From contig CAKPRQ010000002.1 in NCBI GenBank assembly GCA_934182605.1, positions 62,001 to 126,000 of the forward strand: DNA of 64,000 nt, given 5' to 3'. Under the pieces are notes generated by a model. The model made no database searches, was not told the DNA's origin, and saw only the letters and a list, made by a program, of their open reading frames with translations. How positions within the stretch are numbered: the first letter of the stretch is position 1; every line of letters starts with the position of its first letter. The position numbers were made by a program, and so were the translations under genes. Positions 34,299-42,642 of this stretch are shown one piece after another. Source of the DNA: an uncultured Clostridia bacterium. Its GTDB lineage: Bacteria; Bacillota; Clostridia; TANB77; CAG-508.

Positions 34299-36773
34299 TT
34301 AATATTGATTTTTCATTTGATTTAGAGTTTTTCCTATATTGTTATTAAATGTACTATTTGAATAACTCTCTAATGAAGGTGGTGTATACCCGCCACCATT
34401 CTTTTTATTGTTCTTATTAGTATTTAATAATGGATATATACATGTAGCAATCTCTTTTATACTTGATAATATATTTTTAGAATATCCTGTTAATGATATA
34501 TTACATTCTACTAAAGATGTTAAATATTTATTATATGCATCTATATCAAATGGGACTGTAAATACTTTAGCTAAATTCCTATCAAATAAATCTACTGTAT
34601 ACGCCATTCCTGGATCTTTATATACAGCAATTGCATTTAATAATATCTGAGAATTAACCCCTTTTACTTTTGTTTCCATATTTGAAATAAATCTTATTTT
34701 TTCATCTTTTAATACACCTTTAGATTTTAATTCTTTTAAGAATGTTGTCAATGGTTGCATTGTTAAAATATCCATATTCTGTATCAAAAATATATCTGTA
34801 GAATTATCAAAATAACCTATTGGCGTATCATAATCGCAATCTATTAATACTACTGAATAATTATCTATTAAAGTTTTTAAAACTTTATCAGCTTCATAAA
34901 ATTCTTCTGTATCTGTAGGAAGTGCTGTATATACTGTTAAATTCTTATTTATCTTAACACCATATGCATTTCCTTCTAATAAACTATATATGGACCTCTC
35001 TGCTTTATTCCTCAAAGATTCTTCATTATTTGTATATATATAGAATGAATTTCTGTTTTTAGTCATATCTAATATTGCTACATTTATATTAAATGAAGAT
35101 AACATATGTGCCAAATTATTTACTATAAAGGATACACCAGATTTACTAGTTCCTATAAATGAAACTACACGTTTATCTGAAGGTATCATATATTCTATAT
35201 TTTCATATCTAACATTTTGCTTTTCTGACATATTATTTGTCTTATGGATCATTTCTTGAGGATTTATAAAATTATTATAATGCTCACTACGTTCAAATTC
35301 TGATGATGTTGTTGACATTGATGCATTTTCTTCTTCAAATCCTGGTAACGTTGTTTCTGTTGAAGAACTTTCTTCTTCAAATCCTGGCAATGTTGTTTCT
35401 GTTGAAAAATTTTCTTCTTCGAAACCTGGTAAAGTTGTTACTGTTGAAGGATTTTCTTCCTCAAATCCTGGTAATACCTCTGATGTTGCATTATCTTTTT
35501 CAAATCCAGGTAAAATTGTATCTTGTATTTCTTCTTTATCTTCTTTTAATTGAACTTTTTTAGGCCTTCCTCTACCACGTTTAGGCATATCTGGTATTGA
35601 AGAAACAATAGGAGTTTTTCTAGGTCTTCCTCTTCCCCTCTTTACAACTGGCTCTTCTTCTATAGTATTTATGTCTCCATTCTCTAAGGTATCTAAACCT
35701 TGTAAAACAGAATTACTTTCTTTTACATTTTTTTCAGAGGTGCTTTCCAACTCTTCAAAACCTGGTAAAGTTACTGATGTATCATTTTTTCTTCTATCAT
35801 GCATTACAAGTGTTTCATCACTATTAATACTTTCAATACTATTAAATCCTTCAAAATTTTTATCTTCTCCAACTCTTTTACTTTGTATATCATCTACTTC
35901 AACTTTTCTTACTTTATTAATATTCATTGCATTTGGTATTATTACATTAGAATTATCTTTTAAAGAACTTATTTGTTCTATTACTCTATCATTACTAGTA
36001 TCCACATTTGCATTTTTTTCTTTTATTGTTTCTTTTTTTTCAGTATGAGGAACATTTTTTACTGCCCCAGATTCATAATTATTTGCAAAAGTTGTTAAAC
36101 TTTGATATTTAGGTGATTGTGCTTCTAAAACAGCTTTTACATTTAAAGGTAAGAAACGTATTATAACTTTCAATTGTGCATCACTATATTGACTAGCAAT
36201 ATTGTCAAAACTTTCTACATATTTTTCTTCAGCTTTTCCTAATTTTTTATAATGTGCTATTATATTTTTAATTTCTTCTTCTTTAACGTCATCCTCTTTT
36301 GGTGTATTATCAATTTCACTATTAACTCTATAATATGCTTTAGCTTCTTGTTTATTACGTGGATGAAACATTAATTGACATACATTTTCTATACTTCTAT
36401 CGTTACCTACCAAAGCATTATTAATACCTATTTCATACAATTTAGTAGTAAAACTATCACCTAAAATATGCCTATCTGTTGTTATAAATATAATTGGGAT
36501 TCTTTCATTTTTTTCATTTATAGCCTCTTCTCTTATAAATTTTAATTTGTCACATAAAAACTTATCTATTATATCATAATTATTATTAGCAAAAGGCTCT
36601 AAATCTTCACTTATTATTACTACATCATAAGTTTTATTATTTTGTAATTCTTTTATTATCGCATTAAAATAGTATACATTTTTTGTTATCAATTGTGCTT
36701 TGAAATTATTTTGATATTCTCTTTTTACTGCTTCTGCTATATTTTCGTTACTTACAGCAAACAATATTTTCAT
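34299..36773 (-). CDS. CpaE/TadZ-like ATPase with AT-hooks and LPGFEE repeats
   Basis: 824 residues. An N-terminal receiver-like domain (1-140: MKILFAVSNENIAEAVKREY, YDVVIISEDLEP). Residues about 375-410 hold two AT-hooks (RGRGRPRKTP and KRGRGRPKKVQ). Residues about 415-490 repeat LPGFEEExxSTxTT about five times, with a further copy earlier. A MinD/ParA-like ATPase domain (about 525-770) has a deviant Walker A FIGTSKSGVSFIVNNLA and SVVLIDCDYDTPIG. CpaE/TadZ proteins place pilus secretion systems at the pole. AT-hooks suggest DNA binding as well, which is unusual. The C-terminus is Asn-rich. Confidence 0.6.
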   Translation of the reverse strand: MKILFAVSNENIAEAVKREYQNNFKAQLITKNVYYFNAIIKELQNNKTYDVVIISEDLEPFANNNYDIIDKFLCDKLKFIREEAINEKNERIPIIFITTDRHILGDSFTTKLYEIGINNALVGNDRSIENVCQLMFHPRNKQEAKAYYRVNSEIDNTPKEDDVKEEEIKNIIAHYKKLGKAEEKYVESFDNIASQYSDAQLKVIIRFLPLNVKAVLEAQSPKYQSLTTFANNYESGAVKNVPHTEKKETIKEKNANVDTSNDRVIEQISSLKDNSNVIIPNAMNINKVRKVEVDDIQSKRVGEDKNFEGFNSIESINSDETLVMHDRRKNDTSVTLPGFEELESTSEKNVKESNSVLQGLDTLENGDINTIEEEPVVKRGRGRPRKTPIVSSIPDMPKRGRGRPKKVQLKEDKEEIQDTILPGFEKDNATSEVLPGFEEENPSTVTTLPGFEEENFSTETTLPGFEEESSSTETTLPGFEEENASMSTTSSEFERSEHYNNFINPQEMIHKTNNMSEKQNVRYENIEYMIPSDKRVVSFIGTSKSGVSFIVNNLAHMLSSFNINVAILDMTKNRNSFYIYTNNEESLRNKAERSIYSLLEGNAYGVKINKNLTVYTALPTDTEEFYEADKVLKTLIDNYSVVLIDCDYDTPIGYFDNSTDIFLIQNMDILTMQPLTTFLKELKSKGVLKDEKIRFISNMETKVKGVNSQILLNAIAVYKDPGMAYTVDLFDRNLAKVFTVPFDIDAYNKYLTSLVECNISLTGYSKNILSSIKEIATCIYPLLNTNKNNKKNGGGYTPPSLESYSNSTFNNNIGKTLNQMKNQY

Positions 36774-36776
36774 TTG

Positions 36777-37232
36777 TTATCCCCTCCAACCTAATACTAC
36801 TATTGCAAATATAAGTGGCAATAATTGACATATCACAAGAACTGTTACGAATCCAATAATAAGAGCAAATCCTTTATCTTGTACATCAAGTTTTCTAATT
36901 CCTATTACATATTTATATATAGATCCCATTGCTATACCTACAAAACACAATGGAATACTAAATAGTCTTATTTTATTTAAAATATAAGCTGTATACCCAT
37001 AAGTCTTTGAGCCATACTCTTCTTCATATTCTTTTAATTCGTTCTCTGTTTTAGATTTCATTTCTATTAATTCACTATTTGTTTCTTCTTCTAATTTATT
37101 GTTTTCTGTAAAAATAGAATTATATCCAGAAACTGATAAAGCATTTGAAGAAGCATATATGTTTGGTGCAAACATACTAATTGCACATAAAAATACAATT
37201 AATATTAATGTAACTGCAACTATTTTCTTCAT
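36777..37232 (-). CDS. Small exported/membrane protein of the CpaE-like cluster
   Basis: 151 residues. Signal peptide at 1-28 (ends APNIYASS), a Glu/Lys-rich helical segment around 45-75, then two membrane helices at about 90-108 and 122-147. Three bases separate it from the CpaE-like gene, so they are co-transcribed. No family recognised. It could be a membrane partner of that ATPase (inference). Confidence 0.55.
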   Translation of the reverse strand: MKKIVAVTLILIVFLCAISMFAPNIYASSNALSVSGYNSIFTENNKLEEETNSELIEMKSKTENELKEYEEEYGSKTYGYTAYILNKIRLFSIPLCFVGIAMGSIYKYVIGIRKLDVQDKGFALIIGFVTVLVICQLLPLIFAIVVLGWRG

Positions 37233-37371
37233 TTTTTTCTCTCCCTCATTACTATTTTTTCTACCTATATATCATACAATATTATTGAAAAAATATCAAG
37301 TAATTTTGAAAGAAAATTTGGTTAATTGTGCAATATAATACTTTTATTTATAAATTTCTATATTTTAAACA

Positions 37372-37408
37372 TAAAAAAGGTATAAATTAACAATTTACAC
37401 CTTTTTTA
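37372..37408 (-). terminator. Terminator of the 37413-38462 gene
   Basis: AAAAAAGGTATAAATT and AATTTACACCTTTTTT form a long stem with one mismatch just past the stop codon. A T-run follows on the minus strand. Confidence 0.75.
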
Positions 37409-37412
37409 TTAC

Positions 37413-38462
37413 TTACTTATTTGTATTATTTCCTTCTGGTAAAGCATTAGTTTGTATAACAATTCTAATTCTAAATATTGAAGTAATTGTTTTCATAAAT
37501 TTGCTGTTTTTAATTCTATCCCATAATCTTGGTTTTACTTCAAAAGTATTTTCTTCTTGGATAGCTGTATTTTCTTCTTGAACTTCTGAAATAGAAGTAT
37601 TTTCTAATAATTGTGATTTAGATGTATTCTTCATTGATTGAATATTATTTGTAATTTTTTCTACAATATTTTCTTTATTAGTATTTTCTTCAGTTTTAAC
37701 AGCCTGAATATTTACATTCTCTTCAACAACTTCTTCTTTTTTTACTGTAACTTCCTCAATATTTTCAACTTTCTCTACCTGTTTTTCTGCTTCTTTTAGT
37801 TTTTGTTCAGCTACATATTCTTCATAATTTACAGGTATTGGAATTTGTTTTAATGCTTCTGCTATTTCTATTCCTATATAACTTAAAGCCTTTGAGCGAT
37901 CTTCTATTCTTTCCATTTCTATTTCTATATGAAGGTTCTTTTCCAAATTATTTATTTTAGCATTTATTAATTTTACAGCATCATTATAATTATCTGTTTC
38001 TGTACTTTTTGCTCTACCAATCATTGATAAAGTATCTATTACATCCTCAGAAAACTTATCTCTTGCTTCTTCAACTAAATCTTTCCACTTTTCATCTTTT
38101 TCTGTAACTAAATCAAATAATTCTTTTAAATCGCTTGCTAAAGAAATATTTTGCTCTCTTTGTTTAATTAACTCCTCTATCCTTTTTGTATTAACCTCGA
38201 ATAAATTCGTAGCAAATTCTACTAAATCATATGAAGATTTGTATACACCTACTGGGAAGTTTTTCTTTTTTGGATACTCGATTAAGTATGTCTTTATAGA
38301 ATCTATTAAATCCCTAAAGTATGAATCTTCTTCTAATTCAACTATTTGTTTCTTACTTGCAGGATTTATAAGTCGTTGTACTTTTTCTATGTTAGACAAA
38401 ATTTTCTCCTCAGTAATTACCATTTTTACATTTACTACTCCGTGTTTTCTAAAAAAAGACAT
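37413..38462 (-). CDS. Uncharacterised helical/coiled-coil protein
   Basis: 349 residues. The first 215 residues are predicted helical and contain VITEEKILSNIEKVQRLINP, KFSEDVIDTLSMIGRAKSTE and a YIGIEIAEALKQIPIPVNYE segment. Residues about 220-300 are Glu/Asn/Lys-rich low complexity. The C-terminus is basic (RLWDRIKNSKFMKTITSIFR) and might touch the membrane. No family recognised. It lies upstream of the CpaE-like cluster on the same strand but has its own terminator. Confidence 0.55.
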   Translation of the reverse strand: MSFFRKHGVVNVKMVITEEKILSNIEKVQRLINPASKKQIVELEEDSYFRDLIDSIKTYLIEYPKKKNFPVGVYKSSYDLVEFATNLFEVNTKRIEELIKQREQNISLASDLKELFDLVTEKDEKWKDLVEEARDKFSEDVIDTLSMIGRAKSTETDNYNDAVKLINAKINNLEKNLHIEIEMERIEDRSKALSYIGIEIAEALKQIPIPVNYEEYVAEQKLKEAEKQVEKVENIEEVTVKKEEVVEENVNIQAVKTEENTNKENIVEKITNNIQSMKNTSKSQLLENTSISEVQEENTAIQEENTFEVKPRLWDRIKNSKFMKTITSIFRIRIVIQTNALPEGNNTNK

Positions 38463-38611
38463 TTAAGTCTTCCCTCCTTTTTCCTAAATATATATTTTAT
38501 ATATTTTATTATCTCAACTCTTAATACATTTTATACAAAAGTATAAAAAAAGTCAAGCCTTTTTTTGTAATTTTTTTAAAATATTTTGATATTACTCTTT
38601 TTTCAAAACAA

Positions 38612-38640
38612 AACAACACATATAAAAATTATGTGTTGTT
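38612..38640 (-). terminator. Hairpin with weak T-run on the minus strand
   Basis: AACAACACATA / TATGTGTTGTT, 11-bp stem, followed on the minus strand by TTTGTTTTG. It lies below the SHOCT-like remnant and may be its old terminator. Confidence 0.45.
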
Positions 38641-38689
38641 CATTATCATCTAAAAAAGTGTTTTTTTACCATATTTTATTTGCACATTT

Positions 38690-38824
38690 TTAAGCCATTA
38701 CCTTTTCCATTTCCTTAATTTTGACCATTACAATTTCCGCTTGTTCCTCTGTTATTATTCCTTCAGCTACTCTTTGTTCAATTATAAGAAAAATAATTAT
38801 ATCATAATTTGCATTTAAAATCCA
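38690..38824 (-). pseudogene. Remnant of a SHOCT-like small protein
   Basis: A 44-codon open stretch without a good start or ribosome site. It ends IIEQRVAEGIITEEQAEIVM then KIKEMEKVMA, close to the SHOCT pattern (GIITEEE...K) seen at protein C-termini. Probably a decayed gene end. The remainder of this 412-bp gap holds the rplL terminator and AT-rich sequence. Confidence 0.3.
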
Positions 38825-38828
38825 CTAA

Positions 38829-38866
38829 AAAAGTTGTTTAAAGAATATCTTTAAACAACTTTTAAT
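38829..38866 (-). terminator. Terminator of the rplK-rplA-rplJ-rplL run
   Basis: AAAAGTTGTTTAAAG / CTTTAAACAACTTTT, 15-bp perfect stem with a 5-base loop, 9 bases past rplL. Confidence 0.9.
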
Positions 38867-38874
38867 TAGTAAAT

Positions 38875-39246
38875 TTAAGCTAATTCAACAACAGCTCCAG
38901 CTTCTGTAAATTTAGCTTTAGCTTCTTCAGCTTCTTCTTTCTTAACTTTTTCTTTAACTGTTTTAGGAGCTCCATCAACTAATTCTTTAGCTTCTTTTAA
39001 TCCTAAACCTGTTACTTCTCTAACTACTTTTATTACAGCTATTTTATTTGCTCCAGCTTCTTTTAATACTATATCAAATTCTGTTTTTTCTTCAGCTGCA
39101 GCTCCTGCTCCTGCTGCGCCTGCTGCTGGTGCAGCTACTGCTGCAGCAGATACTCCATATTTTTCTTCTATTCCCTTAACTAATTCTGCTAATTCAGCAA
39201 CTGTTAAGCTATCAATTTCTTCTAATAATTTTTCAATTTTCTCCAT
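38875..39246 (-). CDS. rplL: 50S ribosomal protein L7/L12
   Basis: 123 residues. N-terminal dimer domain, Ala/Gly hinge (AAPAAGAAGAGAAAEEKTE) and the C-domain KIAVIKVVREVTGLGLKEAK. Forms the flexible stalk that recruits translation factors. Follows rplJ as usual. Confidence 0.98.
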   Translation of the reverse strand: MEKIEKLLEEIDSLTVAELAELVKGIEEKYGVSAAAVAAPAAGAAGAGAAAEEKTEFDIVLKEAGANKIAVIKVVREVTGLGLKEAKELVDGAPKTVKEKVKKEEAEEAKAKFTEAGAVVELA

Positions 39247-39329
39247 TTTAAAAAATTCCTTTCTTTATTTTAATATTTTTGTGAATTTATTTTAAGATAC
39301 TTCACTATATCTAATTTTAAATTAACTTA

Positions 39330-39833
39330 TTATGCATTTTCTTTTTGTTCTTTAACTTGGTTAACTGCAATAGCAAGTTTTGTAATATTTCCAAGTAAAG
39401 CACCAGCAAGTTTTGCAAGTAATTCTTCTCTTGAAGGTAATTTTGCAAGTGTTATAATTTCTTCTGCACTTGATACATTTCCTTCAACTATACCTGATTT
39501 TATTTTATAAAAATCATGTCCTTTTACATAAGCATATAACGCTTTTAATGTTGGTAAATAATCTTCATTACCAATAATTAATGCTGTTGGTCCTTCTAAT
39601 ACTGATTCTTCTATTCCTTCTACTCCAGCTTCTTTTAAAGCTCTTCTTGTTATATTATTCTTTATAACAATATATTCTGAATTAGTAGCTCTTAAATCTG
39701 CTCTTAATTTTGTAACATCCTCAACTGTAATTCCTCTGTAATCTGTTAATACTACAACTTTTGCAGATTTGATTTTTTCTGCCAATTCTTTTACGGCTTC
39801 TTCTTTTTGTGCTATAATTTTTGCGTTTGCCAT
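39330..39833 (-). CDS. rplJ: 50S ribosomal protein L10
   Basis: 167 residues from ATG 39833 (MANAKIIAQKEEAV). A GTG at 39848 would add five residues, but it lies in the GGAGGTG ribosome site. Conserved VVLTDYRGITVEDVTKLR and GPTALIIGNEDY. L10 anchors L12 dimers and represses its own mRNA through the leader just upstream. Confidence 0.97.
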   Translation of the reverse strand: MANAKIIAQKEEAVKELAEKIKSAKVVVLTDYRGITVEDVTKLRADLRATNSEYIVIKNNITRRALKEAGVEGIEESVLEGPTALIIGNEDYLPTLKALYAYVKGHDFYKIKSGIVEGNVSSAEEIITLAKLPSREELLAKLAGALLGNITKLAIAVNQVKEQKENA

Positions 39834-39849
39834 TTTTTTCACCTCCACA

Positions 39850-39978
39850 ATTTTTTATTTATAATAACCCATTGTAAAAGTAGAAAAAACTGTTGTTACT
39901 ATACCACATAAGTATAGAAAAACAGTTCTATTTACTCTATACCTCGGTAGGACTTATTTTTTTGCCTACTTTCTATGG
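39850..39978 (-). promoter_or_regulatory. L10 leader RNA
   Basis: Between rplA and rplJ the minus strand carries GTAGG...CCTACCGAGGTAT, the hallmark of the ribosomal protein L10 leader, then a long stem with CTATACTTATG and GTATAG. L10(L12) binding to this structure represses rplJ-rplL. Confidence 0.75.
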
Positions 39979-39980
39979 CA

Positions 39981-40664
39981 TTATTTTTGATTTAATAATA
40001 TTCCAGGTCCCATTGTTGTTGTTACATATGCTGATTTTATATATTGACCTTTTGCTGCTGCTGGTTTTGCTTTTATAATAGCTTCCATTATTGTATTGTA
40101 GTTTTCTAATAATTTTTCTGTACCAAATGATACTTTACCAAATGATAAGTGAATTATATTAGTTTTATCTAATCTATATTCTACTTTACCAGCTTTTATA
40201 TCTTTTACAGCTTTTGTTACATCCATTGTAACTGTTCCTGATTTTGGATTTGGCATTAATCCTTTTGGTCCTAATGCTTTTCCTAATCTACCTACAACTC
40301 CCATCATATCTGGTGTTGCAACGATTACATCGTAATCAAACCAATTTTCTTTTTCTATCTTTGGAACTAATTCTTCAGCTCCTACGAAATCTGCTCCAGC
40401 TGCTTCAGCTTCTTTAGCTTTATCGCCTTTTGCAAATACTAATACTTTAACAGTTTTACCTGTTCCATTTGGAAGTACTACTGTACCCCTTACTTGTTGA
40501 TCAGCTTGTTTTGAATCTACACCTAATTTTACATGTAATTCTACTGATTCATCAAATTTTCTTTTTGGCATTTTTTCTATTAATTCTAAAGCTTCTTTTA
40601 CTTCATATTCCTTAGCAGTATCTACTAATTTTAATGCCTCTTGGTATAATTTACCTCTTTTCAT
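39981..40664 (-). CDS. rplA: 50S ribosomal protein L1
   Basis: 227 residues. MKRGKLYQEALKLVDTAKEY start, GTGKTVKVLVFAKGDKAKEA, ATPDMMGVVGRLGKALGPKG and the final YVTTTMGPGILLN. Binds 23S rRNA at the E-site stalk. The ribosome site is GGGAGGT. Confidence 0.97.
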   Translation of the reverse strand: MKRGKLYQEALKLVDTAKEYEVKEALELIEKMPKRKFDESVELHVKLGVDSKQADQQVRGTVVLPNGTGKTVKVLVFAKGDKAKEAEAAGADFVGAEELVPKIEKENWFDYDVIVATPDMMGVVGRLGKALGPKGLMPNPKSGTVTMDVTKAVKDIKAGKVEYRLDKTNIIHLSFGKVSFGTEKLLENYNTIMEAIIKAKPAAAKGQYIKSAYVTTTMGPGILLNQK

Positions 40665-40751
40665 TTTTTTACCTCCCTTGGTATTTACGAATTCTTTTGA
40701 AATTCTCCCAAAATTTTTTATTTATAATAATTTTTAATTATTACCTTTATA

Positions 40752-41177
40752 CTATTCAGCTATTACAACGCCCATTGAACGTGCTGTTCCTTTAACCATG
40801 TTCATAGCTGTTTCTAATGATGCTGCATTTAAATCTGGCATCTTTTGTTCTGCTATCGCTTTTACTTGTTCCATAGTTAATGTAGCTACTTTATCTCTAT
40901 TAGGTTTTCCTGAACCTTTTTCAATTTTTGCAGCTTTTTTTATTAATACTGCCATTGGTGGCACTTTTGTAATAAATTCAAATGATTTATCTTGATATAC
41001 AGTTATAACAACTGGTATAATAAATCCAGCTTGACTCGCTGTTCTATCATTAAATTCTTTTACGAATTGCATAATATTTACACCACTTGAACCTAAAGCT
41101 GGTCCTACTGGTGGTGCTGGTGTAGCCTTTCCAGCTTCTATTTGTAATTTAATTATATTTTTAACTTCTTTTGCCAT
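40752..41177 (-). CDS. rplK: 50S ribosomal protein L11
   Basis: 141 residues from ATG 41177 (MAKEVKNIIKLQIEAGKATP); a GTG three codons earlier is part of the AAAGGTG ribosome site. PPVGPALGSSGVNIMQFVKE and GTARSMGVVI are diagnostic. Part of the GTPase centre. Confidence 0.97.
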   Translation of the reverse strand: MAKEVKNIIKLQIEAGKATPAPPVGPALGSSGVNIMQFVKEFNDRTASQAGFIIPVVITVYQDKSFEFITKVPPMAVLIKKAAKIEKGSGKPNRDKVATLTMEQVKAIAEQKMPDLNAASLETAMNMVKGTARSMGVVIAE

Positions 41178-41196
41178 AATTTTCACCTTTCTTTAA

Positions 41197-41727
41197 TTAT
41201 ATTTTTTGAATTTGTGTTAAATCAAATTCAACAGCTGTTTCTCTACCAAACATTGATACTAGTACTGTTACTTTATTTTTTTCTTTATCAATGTTCTTAA
41301 CAACCCCTTCAAATCCTTCTAAAGCACCATTTAATATCTTTACATTATCATCTATTGTATAATCTATATTAACTGGCACTTCTTCAAATCCCATATTTCT
41401 GATTTCTTCATCAGTTAATGGAGTTGGTTCTGTTCCTGCTCCTACAAATCCTGTAACCCCTCTAGTATTTCTTACAACATACCAAGATTCTTCTGTTACA
41501 ATCATTTTTATTAGAACATATCCAGGAAAAACTTTTCTTAAATTAGTCTTTCTTTTACCATCTTTTATTTCTACTTGTTCTTCCATTGGAACAACTATAT
41601 CTTCAAAAAAATCTTCTAATTCCCTATTTTTTATAGTTTTTTCTAAATCTGTTTTTACTTTGTTTTCATACCCAGAGTATGTATGTACTACATACCATCT
41701 TGGTTTTACTTCTTCATTTTGAGACAT
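41197..41727 (-). CDS. nusG: Transcription termination/antitermination factor NusG
   Basis: 176 residues. NGN domain (RWYVVHTYSGYENKVKTDLE, VFPGYVLIKM, RNTRGVTGFVG) and KOW domain (DDNVKILNGALEGFEGVVKN). Binds RNA polymerase to set pausing and couples it to ribosomes. Follows secE and precedes rplK. Confidence 0.97.
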   Translation of the reverse strand: MSQNEEVKPRWYVVHTYSGYENKVKTDLEKTIKNRELEDFFEDIVVPMEEQVEIKDGKRKTNLRKVFPGYVLIKMIVTEESWYVVRNTRGVTGFVGAGTEPTPLTDEEIRNMGFEEVPVNIDYTIDDNVKILNGALEGFEGVVKNIDKEKNKVTVLVSMFGRETAVEFDLTQIQKI

Positions 41728-41754
41728 GTATAGGCCTCCTTATTTAATAATTAA

Positions 41755-42162
41755 TTATTCTGCAGTTTCTGAATTTGCAGTATTTTCTACAGCTTCATTA
41801 TTTTCTGTATTATCTGTTGTAGTATTTTCACCTTCTGAAACTTCATTTTCAAGTGTTGTATCGCCATCTTCATTTACTACATTTTGATTTACAGAATTTC
41901 CATCTGTTGTTGTATTTTGTGATTCACTTATTTTTGTTCTTATACCATTTACTACATATTCATTAAAATTGTTAAATGTAAAATCTAGTATAAATACTAT
42001 AATAGCTGTTATAATAACAATTACAATTACACCTACAGTATTATTTACAACTTGTTTTGTAGTTGGCCAAGTTACTTTTTTTAATTCTGCTTTAACATCT
42101 TTAAAAAACGATTTTTTTTGTTTACTATTTTTATTTTCTTTATTTTTTGTATTATCAGCCAT
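41755..42162 (-). CDS. secE: Preprotein translocase subunit SecE with acidic C-terminal tail
   Basis: 135 residues, about twice the usual Firmicute length. Residues 1-25 are Lys/Asn-rich; FFKDVKAELKKVTWPTTKQV is the SecE signature; one membrane helix at about 43-64. Instead of ending there, it runs on for some 65 residues rich in Asn, Thr and Glu, which would lie outside the membrane. SecE clamps SecY. Gene order rpmG-secE-nusG is standard. Confidence 0.93.
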   Translation of the reverse strand: MADNTKNKENKNSKQKKSFFKDVKAELKKVTWPTTKQVVNNTVGVIVIVIITAIIVFILDFTFNNFNEYVVNGIRTKISESQNTTTDGNSVNQNVVNEDGDTTLENEVSEGENTTTDNTENNEAVENTANSETAE

Positions 42163-42180
42163 TTTTACCCTCCTACAAAA

Positions 42181-42345
42181 TTACTTTGTTTCTTTATGAG
42201 CAGTTCTTTTTCCACAGAATTTACAATATTTTACTATTTCTAGTCTTTCTGTATTGTTTTTCTTGTTCTTTTCTGTCATATAATTTCTTCTTTTACATTC
42301 TGTACATTCTAATGTAATTGCTTCTCTTGCACCTTTTGCCGCCAT
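42181..42345 (-). CDS. rpmG: 50S ribosomal protein L33
   Basis: 54 residues, missed by length cut-offs. MAAKGAREAITLECTECKRR start, then NYMTEKNKKNNTERLEIVKY and a final CKFC; the two CxxC pairs make this the zinc-binding type. Ribosome site GGAGGTG. First gene before secE-nusG. Confidence 0.96.
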   Translation of the reverse strand: MAAKGAREAITLECTECKRRNYMTEKNKKNNTERLEIVKYCKFCGKRTAHKETK

Positions 42346-42443
42346 TTACTACACCTCCGTTTATTTTTGTAAAACAATAGCCGTAATACTATTATTTATA
42401 TATATTATTTTAACGATGTGACACATTTTTTACATACTATAAT

Positions 42444-42472
42444 ACTTTACCATATTTTTCTTTTTATGTCAA
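42444..42472 (-). promoter_or_regulatory. Promoter of rpmG-secE-nusG
   Basis: TTGACA (42467-42472 complement), 17 bases, TAAAGT (42444-42449). An overlapping TATTAT lies just downstream. Confidence 0.6.
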
Positions 42473-42501
42473 GTGATTTTAGGGGATTTTTTTAAATTTC
42501 C

Positions 42502-42642
42502 GTAACAACTCAGAGGGTATTTGTCTAAAGCTTGGTATATAGCTATTTGTAAGTCAAGACCCGGATTGTGTCACCCTATCTATGTTTTGACTAAAAATAG
42601 CTATATACCAAGCTTTTTAAAGATTAGGACCTGAGTAGTCAC
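42502..42642 (+). mobile_element. Hairpin MITE copy D (AAGCTTGG-stem type), target duplication
   Basis: 141 bp with ends GTAACAACTCAG and CTGAGTAGTCAC, flanked by AAATTTCC (42494-42501) and AAATTTCA (42643-42650), a 7 of 8 match. Stem AAGCTTGGTATATAGC with its complement; loop GACCCGGATTGTGTCACCC. Its right end encodes the last residues and stop of RsmE. Confidence 0.9.

Noticed and set aside
35303..36048. Plus-strand frames opposite the CpaE-like gene
   Set aside because: They are Leu/Ser-rich shadows of the Glu/Asp-rich minus-strand gene with no ribosome sites.
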